64,000 bases of DNA from Shewanella carassii (lineage in GTDB: Bacteria; Pseudomonadota; Gammaproteobacteria; Enterobacterales; Shewanellaceae), in contig NZ_NGVS01000033.1 of assembly GCF_002777975.1 (NCBI RefSeq), forward strand, positions 186,001 to 250,000, given 5' to 3'. A program made the position numbers and the translations under genes. Below are positions 56,880 through 64,000 of the stretch, in pieces (position 1 is the first letter of the stretch; every line of letters begins with the position of its first letter). Below the pieces are notes generated by a model. The model did no database searches. It was not told where the DNA came from and was given only the letters and a program-made list of their open reading frames with translations.

Positions 56880-56935
56880 AGCGGTTGGTTTGTCAGCTCA
56901 AAGGGGGAGGGATAACCGCTTTGAATGCTACCGGC

Positions 56936-58681
56936 TTATTCGCCGGCAGCTTCGGCCCTATGGCTGGTATAGTGCACATGGGGCAATAGCAATTCATCCA
57001 GTTTGGGGGCCTTTTTCAAAAAGTTGATGAAGGCGCCCGGTAATGTCAGCGACGGCATCGACTCCTGCCAGCGGGCTTGCAACAGGGGTTCATAGCCCTC
57101 TTTCCCGGCTGTGGTGTAACAGGTGGACACTCCGATATAGTGCTGCTCCGGCGCCAGTGCTTGCCACAGGCCATTTGCCCGCAATAGCTCCAGCCGGAAT
57201 AGTCTTTCTCCCTGCTCTTTGCGGCCATCATAGAAATATCTCAGCCCATAGGTATAGGGGAAACTGCCGGCGCCAGTGCCACGCACGCCGTTGTTGGTGG
57301 CGGCGTTGATGGCTGACTCCAGTGCCTGGTAGAGGTGTTCCCCGGCAATTTCATATTTAACCAACGGCAATTCGAACGGTAACAGGCGCCCGAGCACATC
57401 GGCTTTGGTCAGCCGCCCCTGGGGCACAGATTGACGCACGCCACCGGCGTTATGCAGCGCAAAGTCCACTCTTTGGTCTTTAGCTCTGGACTCAAGAAAC
57501 ATGCTGCGGCTGACCCAGGGGGCAATTTCACTGCCATGGGGTAGGGTGCGGCTTGGCAGACGGGTGTGCACTAGGGCCTTGGGTACCAGTGCCAGCACCT
57601 GATTTGCCATGCTGCTGATCGCCGGGCGGAATTCGTTGGCAATCACTTGCTCCATGGCTTCATCGGTATTATCCCAGTGAATCCCTGGATGTTGCTCCAA
57701 CATGACCTTGGCGGCTTGGTAGTCGGCTTCGGTGGCAGCTAGTGGGCCGCTCAGCAGAAACTGACGGTCCAGCATAAAGATGTTACTGCCTTCGAGCCGG
57801 GTCACCCGGCCGGCGTCATCGAACTGAATGTCGGCGAGCCCCAGGGTTTCGGCATGTTTACCTGCATGGAGGATAGGCACGCCGTTGACGTTTTCACCAT
57901 AGGGCAGGCATGGCAGGCCAAAACCGCGGAAATCACCCATCAGGGTATGGGTGTGGCCGCCAACTATCAGGCTGATCCCGGGGATGGTTTCGGCCAGTAA
58001 TCTGTCTTGATCCAACCCTAAGTGACTCAGCACTATGATATGCACTATGCCTTTGGCTCTGAGGGCTTCAACAGTCTTCCTGGTAGTGACAAAGGCATCG
58101 GCAAATTTGGTATCGGGATCCGGCCTGGCGATGGCTTTCATTTGATCCAGAGTAATACCGACTATGGCCAGCTGCTTGTCATAGAAAGGTTTTATCAGGC
58201 AGCGGCCGATGCCAGAGGTGGTATCCAGATCATGGAGGTTGGCCAGCCCTCGAAGACGCCCGGGCTTATCTTCAGCTTCGCCGCTGAGATCCATATTGGC
58301 CGCCAGCACAGGGAAGCCGACCTCTTTGATAAAACCGGCCAGCAGGGCGTTGCCATCGTCAATGTCATGGTTGCCTATGACCATGGCATCGGGTGCCAAC
58401 ATCTTCAGTAGTTTGGCGTTGGCCCGGCCTTTGAACTGGTTGTAATACAAGGTGCCCTGGAAACAATCGCCGCCGTGGAGCAGGATAAAAGGCAGGTCTT
58501 GTGCTTGGGCAGCGTCTCTTGCGGCCTTGACCTGAGCCGAGATCCGCGCGTAGCCACCACTGTGACTGTGAAGATCAAACTCGCGTCCCTGAGAGTCAAT
58601 CTTGAACTGAACCCGGCTGGGATCCAAGTGTGAGTGGGTGTCGTTGAGATGGGCAAGCTTTAAAACATAATCTGTGTGCAT
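56936..58681 (-). CDS. 5'-nucleotidase/metallophosphatase, UshA/CpdB family, without signal peptide
   Basis: The 581-residue protein has a calcineurin-type metal site (HLNDTHSHLD near 12-21, GGDCFQGT, IGNHDIDDG, GGHTHTLMGDF) and a C-terminal 5'-nucleotidase substrate domain (VDFALHNAGGVRQSVPQGRLTKADVLGRLLPF). UshA relatives are exported, but this start (ATG 58681, GAGGATGAT before it) gives no signal peptide, so it looks cytoplasmic. The physiological nucleotide is unknown. It is separated from the upstream CorC-family gene by that gene's terminator. Confidence 0.9.
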   Translation of the reverse strand: MHTDYVLKLAHLNDTHSHLDPSRVQFKIDSQGREFDLHSHSGGYARISAQVKAARDAAQAQDLPFILLHGGDCFQGTLYYNQFKGRANAKLLKMLAPDAMVIGNHDIDDGNALLAGFIKEVGFPVLAANMDLSGEAEDKPGRLRGLANLHDLDTTSGIGRCLIKPFYDKQLAIVGITLDQMKAIARPDPDTKFADAFVTTRKTVEALRAKGIVHIIVLSHLGLDQDRLLAETIPGISLIVGGHTHTLMGDFRGFGLPCLPYGENVNGVPILHAGKHAETLGLADIQFDDAGRVTRLEGSNIFMLDRQFLLSGPLAATEADYQAAKVMLEQHPGIHWDNTDEAMEQVIANEFRPAISSMANQVLALVPKALVHTRLPSRTLPHGSEIAPWVSRSMFLESRAKDQRVDFALHNAGGVRQSVPQGRLTKADVLGRLLPFELPLVKYEIAGEHLYQALESAINAATNNGVRGTGAGSFPYTYGLRYFYDGRKEQGERLFRLELLRANGLWQALAPEQHYIGVSTCYTTAGKEGYEPLLQARWQESMPSLTLPGAFINFLKKAPKLDELLLPHVHYTSHRAEAAGE

Positions 58682-58727
58682 ATCATCCTCATTCTGCGAG
58701 CGGGGATTGTACACCTCCAGAGGCGGA

Positions 58728-58755
58728 TGAAAAAGGGGAGCCTGAGCTCCCCTTT
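58728..58755 (-). terminator. Rho-independent terminator of the CorC-family gene
   Basis: On the minus strand, AAAGGGGAGC and GCTCCCCTTT form the stem around TCAG, followed by a T-run. Confidence 0.88.
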
Positions 58756-58818
58756 GAATGATGTTGGTGCAGATAGCGTGTTTAGAGTTATTAACCTTCA
58801 GCTATGTCTAATAGCACG

Positions 58819-59895
58819 TCAAAAACCCTGTGATTCATTGGCTGGCTCTCTGTCATCCGAGAGGCGGATCCCCTTATCTTTCATGCGGCGTTTCCAAAGA
58901 CGTCTTGCCAACTGCTGCATGTCGGTGGCCGGGTCATTGATATCGACAATCTCTAGTCCCAGCAAGGATTCGATTATGTCTTCCAGCGTTACCAGACCTT
59001 GACCACTGCCGTACTCGTCCACCACCATGGCTATCTGTGCGTTGCGTTTGATCATCAGTTCAAACAGTGGCAGGATGCGGGCGGTTTCCGGCACTATCAC
59101 CAAACTACGTCTGAGGTTACCCAGAGGCGCATCGGGATTATCCCGTTCATTCAGCAGCACATCGGTACGATTGACATAGCCTATGATATCGTCGTGGTCC
59201 TTATCGAAGATAGGTACCCGGGTGAAAGGCTTGTTGATGTGCTGGCTGACAAATTCGTGTTGAGTCAGGGCGGCCGGTAGAGTGAACATCACGGTTCTTG
59301 GAGTCATGATGGCGGTAACCGGCATCTCCTTGACGCTCAGCATCTGGGTCAGAATTTTACTTTCCTGTTCATCCAGTTCACCGGACTCATGACCTATCTT
59401 GGCCATGGCGCTCATCTCTTGGCGGATATATTGGCCAGAATCACCTTTGCCGAGCAAACGGGTAACCTTATTGGACATCCAGATAAGCGGCAGAGTGAGT
59501 CGTTCCATCCACACCAGTGCAACAGACACGCTGGGGGCCATGGCTCGCCAGTAGTTGGCACCTATGGTTTTGGGGATGATTTCGGAAAAGAATAGAATGA
59601 GGAAGGTCAGTACCCCGGAGAATACCCCTAACATCTCATCGCCAAACACTTTGGCTGCCTGGGCACCGGCCACTGCCGCACCCACAGTATGAGCTATGGT
59701 GTTGAGTGTCAAAATGGCAACCAGGGGAGATTCGACATTGTCTTTTTGTTTTTGAAGACGTTCGGCAGCATCCGGATTGGACTGCCTCAATGAGGCTATA
59801 TAGCTGGGAGTCACCGAAAGCAGTACGGCTTCAAATACACTACAGAGAAAAGAGACGCCGATGGCGATTAATACAATAACGATAAGCGTTAGCAT
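58819..59895 (-). CDS. CNNM/CorC-family (HlyC-type) transporter with DUF21 and CBS domains
   Basis: The 358-residue inner-membrane protein has an N-terminal DUF21 domain (about 1-170: FLCSVFEAVLLSVTPSYIASLRQ, FSEIIPKTIGANYWR) and paired CBS domains (MSVKEMPVTAIMTPRTVMFTLP, then VVDEYGSGQGLVTLEDIIESLLG). It lacks the CorC_HlyC C-terminal domain. The family is linked to Mg2+/Co2+ efflux. ATG 59895 fits the start of the first helix; a TTG nine codons earlier is an alternative. Confidence 0.88.
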   Translation of the reverse strand: MLTLIVIVLIAIGVSFLCSVFEAVLLSVTPSYIASLRQSNPDAAERLQKQKDNVESPLVAILTLNTIAHTVGAAVAGAQAAKVFGDEMLGVFSGVLTFLILFFSEIIPKTIGANYWRAMAPSVSVALVWMERLTLPLIWMSNKVTRLLGKGDSGQYIRQEMSAMAKIGHESGELDEQESKILTQMLSVKEMPVTAIMTPRTVMFTLPAALTQHEFVSQHINKPFTRVPIFDKDHDDIIGYVNRTDVLLNERDNPDAPLGNLRRSLVIVPETARILPLFELMIKRNAQIAMVVDEYGSGQGLVTLEDIIESLLGLEIVDINDPATDMQQLARRLWKRRMKDKGIRLSDDREPANESQGF

Positions 59896-60097
59896 AAGGG
59901 GGGAATTATCACTCCGATGCAAAGGCCAATATTAGCCCGGTGCTATTCTATCATAGAGCTTGTGAGTTGAAGCTTAATTTTCTGCTTTGCAGATCGACTC
60001 ATGGGTATAAGAGCAACCGCTGAACTACTGGCTATAGTGGCGGGCTATCTGTATAATTCGCCGCCCTGCTGCAGGTTTTGGTGTTGAGGAAAGTCAA

Positions 60098-61219
60098 ATG
60101 AGTGAAAAAAAGATCAATCTTTTGGATCTTGATCGTAAGGCAATGCGTGAGCTTTTCGTTGAATTGGGCGATAAGCCATTCCGTGCCGAACAGCTGATGA
60201 AGTGGTTGTATCACTTCGGGATCAGTGACTTTGACCAGATGACCAATATCAACAAACACCTGCGCGCCAAGTTGAAAGAGCGCTGTGAAGTGGTAGCGCC
60301 GGAGATCTCCAGCTATCAGAAGTCGGCCGATGGCACCATCAAGTTTGCTATTAATGTCGGCGAAGGTCAGGAAGTGGAAACCGTCTATATTCCGGAAGAT
60401 GATAGGGCCACTCTGTGTATCTCTTCTCAGGTAGGATGTGCGCTGGAGTGCACTTTCTGCTCCACGGCTCAGCAGGGCTTTAACCGTAACCTGACAGTGT
60501 CTGAAATTGTCGGCCAAATCTGGCGGGTATCCCATTTTCTCGGCTTCCAGAAGGAAACCGGTGAGCGTCCGGTCACCAACGTAGTGATGATGGGCATGGG
60601 TGAGCCCTTGCTGAATCTGGCCAATGTGATCCCGGCGATGGATATCATGCTGGATGACTTTGGTTTTGCCCTGTCCAAACGGCGGGTAACAGTTTCGACA
60701 TCAGGCGTAGTACCGGCGCTGGATAAACTGGGCGACGCCCTCGATGTAGCGCTGGCGGTCAGTATCCATGCTCCCAATGATGAGTTGCGTAACGAGCTGG
60801 TGCCTATCAACAAGAAGTATCCGCTCAATGAATTCTTGGCTGCTATTCGTCGTTATATCGCCAAGTCCAACGCTAACCGCGGCCGGGTCACGCTGGAGTA
60901 TGTGATGCTCGATCATATCAACGACAGCACAGAGCAAGCCCATGAGCTTGCCAAGTTGATGAAGGATACCCCCTGCAAGGTTAACCTTATCCCATTCAAT
61001 CCTTATCCGGGTTCTCCTTACGGGCGTTCTTCCAATTCCCGTATCGACAGGTTTGCCAAAGTGCTGATGGAATACGGCCTGACAGTGATAGTGCGTAAGA
61101 CTCGCGGCGATGATATCGATGCCGCCTGTGGCCAGTTGGCCGGGGATATACGTGACAGAACCAAGCGTCTGGCGAAAAAACGCATGCAAGCCAATCAAAT
61201 TTCGGTCACAATGGATTAA
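60098..61219 (+). CDS. rlmN: Dual-specificity 23S rRNA/tRNA adenine-C2 methyltransferase RlmN
   Basis: RlmN methylates A2503 of 23S rRNA and A37 of some tRNAs by radical SAM chemistry. The 373-residue protein has the cluster motif [18 protein letters not shown], a [11 protein letters not shown]-binding motif and the conserved C-terminal [20 protein letters not shown] with the resolving cysteine. The GAGGAAAG site precedes the ATG. It begins the rlmN-pilW-rodZ-ispG run. Confidence 0.97.
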   Translation: MSEKKINLLDLDRKAMRELFVELGDKPFRAEQLMKWLYHFGISDFDQMTNINKHLRAKLKERCEVVAPEISSYQKSADGTIKFAINVGEGQEVETVYIPEDDRATLCISSQVGCALECTFCSTAQQGFNRNLTVSEIVGQIWRVSHFLGFQKETGERPVTNVVMMGMGEPLLNLANVIPAMDIMLDDFGFALSKRRVTVSTSGVVPALDKLGDALDVALAVSIHAPNDELRNELVPINKKYPLNEFLAAIRRYIAKSNANRGRVTLEYVMLDHINDSTEQAHELAKLMKDTPCKVNLIPFNPYPGSPYGRSSNSRIDRFAKVLMEYGLTVIVRKTRGDDIDAACGQLAGDIRDRTKRLAKKRMQANQISVTMD

Positions 61220-61251
61220 CTCTTTGTTTGTCCAGATTTATAGGTTTGCCA

Positions 61252-62037
61252 ATGAAGCACGGATTGCCAGGTTTAACGCTCGCGTTATTGCTCGGGGCCA
61301 TGTTGCCCGGATGTGTGACCGAGCGAACTTATGCCGGCACGGACATTCCGGTCTCGGAACGCCAGTTTGACAAAATTGCCGCTGCCAAGGAACGGACACA
61401 GTTAGGCCTGACCTATCTGCAAAAGGGCAACTCCCAACAAGCCAAATATAATCTCGACAAGGCCATGGAATACGCCCCTCATCTTGAGGATGTGCATATT
61501 GCCATGGCTTATTACTATCAAACCGTGGGTGAAGTGGTGAAGGCCGAACAGGCCTATGAAGCCGCCATTGAAACCCGCAATGCCAGTGGCGACTCGATGA
61601 ACAACTTTGGGGTGTTTCTCTGTCAACAGAAGAAATACTCTAAGGCAGAGAAGATGTTCCTAATGGCAATCGACAACCCCAGATATACCCGCACTGCCTC
61701 CAGTTATGAAAACCTGGGTATTTGCAGCCGGGATGCCGGGGAAATGGAAAAAGCGCGACTCTATTTTGAGATGGCGCTAAAGTATGAACCCAGAAGACAG
61801 GTTTCATTACTGGAACTGACAGAATTGGAGCTTGACGCCCACAACTATGCCGCAGCCAGAATACAATTGGAACGCCTCCATAGGGTGGTCCCCGAAACAG
61901 CGGAGAGTTTGGCGTTGGGCATTCACATTGAGCAAGGGTTAAATGATGACGCGGCCGCCAAGCGTTATGGAATACTGCTGTTGGCCAAATTCCCAGCGTC
62001 TCCCCAAGCCAAACAATACCGGGCAAGTATGCACTGA
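61252..62037 (+). CDS. pilW: Type IV pilus biogenesis lipoprotein PilW/PilF
   Basis: PilF/PilW is the pilotin that helps assemble the PilQ secretin. The 261-residue protein has a lipobox (AMLPGC near residue 20) and six tetratricopeptide repeats (LGLTYLQKGNSQQAKYNLDKAMEYAP, MNNFGVFLCQQKKYSKAEKMFLMAI and others). ATG 61252 gives a clean lipoprotein signal. Its stop overlaps the rodZ ATG by one base. Confidence 0.93.
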   Translation: MKHGLPGLTLALLLGAMLPGCVTERTYAGTDIPVSERQFDKIAAAKERTQLGLTYLQKGNSQQAKYNLDKAMEYAPHLEDVHIAMAYYYQTVGEVVKAEQAYEAAIETRNASGDSMNNFGVFLCQQKKYSKAEKMFLMAIDNPRYTRTASSYENLGICSRDAGEMEKARLYFEMALKYEPRRQVSLLELTELELDAHNYAAARIQLERLHRVVPETAESLALGIHIEQGLNDDAAAKRYGILLLAKFPASPQAKQYRASMH

Positions 62038-62999
62038 TGACAGAGTTGAATAATCAAATCAACAAGGATGAAGATGAGAACCAAAAGGTTCCCGGGCAAG
62101 AGGATACGCTCGGGTCATTATTGAAAAGCGCACGCGAACAAAAAGGTATCACCATAGAAGATGCGGCCACCAGGCTGCACTTACGCCCCTGTATTGTGGC
62201 CGATATCGAGGCCGACTGCTTTAGCAATATAGATTCCTCTACCTATGTTCGCGGTTATGTGAAGAATTACGCTCGCATATTGGGCGTGGATAAAGACGTT
62301 ATCAACGCTTGTTTGGCGCGGCAGGTCCCCAAGGTGACTGAGCCAACCATGCAAAGCTTTTCGCGCAAGACTAGCCGTCAGGCCAGCGACAGCCGTTTGA
62401 TGCTGGTGACTTACCTCATCGGTTTTCTGCTGCTGGCTCTGCTGGTGGTGTGGTGGCTGCAAAAGCCTTCTGTGGTGTCCGATGTCGACTTCTCCAAACC
62501 AACGGCAGAAGAGATGCAGCAGGCCAAGGAGTTTGAATCGCACCAGGCGCAAATGGCTGAGCAGAATGCACCGCAACAGCCAGTTGAAGTGCTGTCCGAC
62601 AGTGAGCCGGGCGCCTCTGCGGCATCAAACCCAGCCTTGGAAACCGAGAGTGATACTGAAAGCGCTGAGGTAGAGGCAGACAGTGCCGAGGACAACACCA
62701 GCGGTGCCATCGCCAATGTCGAGACGACCGAAGTGCAACCGGCAACAGAATCTGCCTTGGCTGCGGTTGGCATAGAGCTTGATGGCGACTGCTGGATCAA
62801 ACTCACAGATGCCAACGGCAAGACCCTGATAGATGGCCTGAGATCGCCAGGGCAAACCATCAGCGTGCAGGGTAAGGCGCCTTTTAAACTGGTCTTGGGC
62901 GCGCCGCAGACAGTTAGCCTGACATTTAACGGCCAGGCCGTGAGCCTTGCCGATTTCCCCAGCGGCCGGGTAGCCAGACTGACCCTGCCACAGGCATAA
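62037..62999 (+). CDS. rodZ: Cytoskeletal membrane protein RodZ
   Basis: RodZ links MreB to the cell-wall elongation machinery. The 320-residue protein has an N-terminal Xre-like helix-turn-helix (about 25-90: LGSLLKSAREQKGITIEDAATRLHLRPCIVADIE), a single transmembrane helix (121-141), an acidic Ala/Glu/Ser-rich periplasmic linker and a C-terminal DUF4115 domain (DCWIKLTDANGKTLIDGLRSPGQTISVQGKAPFKLVLG). It overlaps pilW by one base and precedes ispG. Confidence 0.95.
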   Translation: MTELNNQINKDEDENQKVPGQEDTLGSLLKSAREQKGITIEDAATRLHLRPCIVADIEADCFSNIDSSTYVRGYVKNYARILGVDKDVINACLARQVPKVTEPTMQSFSRKTSRQASDSRLMLVTYLIGFLLLALLVVWWLQKPSVVSDVDFSKPTAEEMQQAKEFESHQAQMAEQNAPQQPVEVLSDSEPGASAASNPALETESDTESAEVEADSAEDNTSGAIANVETTEVQPATESALAAVGIELDGDCWIKLTDANGKTLIDGLRSPGQTISVQGKAPFKLVLGAPQTVSLTFNGQAVSLADFPSGRVARLTLPQA

Positions 63000-63062
63000 T
63001 AGCACCAAGCAGGATAATTGAAGTGGCGCACCCAGGGCGCCGAGTCAACAGAGCAGAATACG

Positions 63063-64000
63063 ATGTACAGTGAAAATCCGATAAAACGCCGTCCTTCCAC
63101 CCGCATCTATGTCGGCAATGTACCTATAGGTGATGGCGCTCCCATCGCAGTGCAGTCGATGACCAATACCCGCACTACAGATATAGAAGCCACAGTGGCG
63201 CAAATTCGGGCGCTGGAAACCGTAGGCGCCGATATCGTGAGGGTGTCTGTGCCTACCATGGATGCCGCCGAAGCGTTCAAGCTTATCAAACAGCAAGTCA
63301 AGGTGCCGCTGGTGGCCGATATTCATTTCGACTACCGCATAGCCCTTAAAGTGGCGGAATACGGCGCCGACTGTCTGCGTATTAATCCAGGCAATATAGG
63401 CAATGAAGAGCGTATCCGCGCAGTGGTTGAGTCTGCCCGTGACAAGAATATCCCCATCCGTATCGGGGTAAACGGCGGCAGTCTCGAAAAAGACTTGATG
63501 GACAAATACCAAGAGCCCACCCCGGAAGCCTTGCTGGAATCGGCAATGCGTCATGTGGATATTCTCGACAGGCTCAACTTCGATCAGTTCAAGGTCTCGG
63601 TGAAGGCATCGGACGTGTTCTTGGCGGTAGAGTCCTACCGTTTGCTGGCGAAACAGATTAAACAGCCATTGCACCTTGGGATCACCGAAGCCGGTGGTGC
63701 CCGTGCCGGTGCCGTTAAATCGGCCGTGGGTCTGGGTATGCTGCTGGCCGAAGGCATAGGCGATACCTTGAGAATATCGCTGGCTGCCGATCCAGTAGAG
63801 GAGATCAAAGTCGGTTTCGATATCCTCAAGTCACTGCGCATTCGCTCCCGCGGAATTAACTTTATCGCCTGCCCATCCTGCTCAAGGCAGGAGTTTGATG
63901 TGATAGGCACGGTCAACGCCCTGGAGCAGCGCCTGGAAGATGTTACCACTGCCATGGATGTCTCCATCATAGGCTGTGTGGTCAATGGCCCGGGGGAAGC
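63063..64000 (+). CDS. ispG: 4-hydroxy-3-methylbut-2-enyl-diphosphate synthase IspG (3' end outside the window)
   Basis: IspG (GcpE) makes HMBPP in the MEP isoprenoid pathway, using a 4Fe-4S cluster. The visible 312 residues begin [23 protein letters not shown] and include [20 protein letters not shown], the cluster cysteines in CPSC, and [11 protein letters not shown] at the window end. The conserved rodZ-ispG order supports the call. The last part of the gene is missing only because of the window edge. Confidence 0.97.
   Translation, partial: MYSENPIKRRPSTRIYVGNVPIGDGAPIAVQSMTNTRTTDIEATVAQIRALETVGADIVRVSVPTMDAAEAFKLIKQQVKVPLVADIHFDYRIALKVAEYGADCLRINPGNIGNEERIRAVVESARDKNIPIRIGVNGGSLEKDLMDKYQEPTPEALLESAMRHVDILDRLNFDQFKVSVKASDVFLAVESYRLLAKQIKQPLHLGITEAGGARAGAVKSAVGLGMLLAEGIGDTLRISLAADPVEEIKVGFDILKSLRIRSRGINFIACPSCSRQEFDVIGTVNALEQRLEDVTTAMDVSIIGCVVNGPGE

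Overview
This window is a stretch of gammaproteobacterial chromosome, almost certainly Shewanella. The evidence is a cell-surface type decaheme c cytochrome of the MtrC/OmcA family, the phhA-phhB-tyrR-fahA-maiA aromatic amino acid cluster, an aceB-aceA pair next to a TonB receptor, the rlmN-pilW-rodZ-ispG order, and a gltX gene followed by a tRNA-Ala/tRNA-Glu array. The fairly high G+C suggests the S. algae side of the genus; that species-level remark is inference. No CRISPR array, complete insertion sequence, prophage or rRNA gene was found.

Layout. 1-9.0 kb: a Lon-like AAA+ protease (cut by the window start), a DEAD-box helicase, a YcdX phosphatase, an unusual RmlD-like reductase carrying repeat insertions, CysQ, a ROK sugar kinase, an ElyC-like protein and a DUF2982-like membrane protein. 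9.0-15.6 kb, minus strand: a stand-alone decaheme cytochrome lipoprotein with a LysR regulator, a bactofilin, and the galU-galE-napF run. 15.9-20.9 kb: phenylalanine hydroxylation, TyrR and the last two steps of tyrosine breakdown, with TyrR-box-like sites upstream of phhA and fahA. 21.3-24 kb: a kexin-like subtilase lipoprotein with its small propeptide-like partner, behind a structured leader. 24-30 kb: a divergent LysR/MFS pair and a dctPQM TRAP transporter. 30.3-32.8 kb: gltX and eight tRNA genes (3 Ala-GGC, 5 Glu-TTC) that show tandem duplication. 33-38.2 kb: an orphan rmlC, an exported catalase-peroxidase, and small poorly characterised genes beside ssrA. 38.2-40.8 kb: ssrA, smpB, ratAB and bamE. 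41-49.2 kb: a KefB/C-type antiporter, a TonB siderophore receptor with a Fur-like box, and the glyoxylate shunt aceBA with a 20-bp perfect palindrome upstream. 49.3-56 kb: an HDOD-GAF protein, MtfA, an orphan ParA with a small DNA-binding-like partner, and a tandem pair of GNAT acetyltransferases. 56.1-56.9 kb: a decayed locus holding remnants of pirin, DoxX and LysR genes. 56.9-64 kb: a cytoplasmic UshA-like phosphatase, a CorC-family protein, then rlmN-pilW-rodZ-ispG (ispG cut by the window end).

Most of the window is ordinary core genome. The parts most worth a second look are the reductase with in-frame slippage repeats, the protease/chaperone pair and its leader hairpin, the stand-alone decaheme cytochrome, the tRNA tandem array, the ParA/RHH-like pair, the palindrome upstream of aceB, the variable patch next to ssrA, and the pirin-doxX-lysR graveyard.
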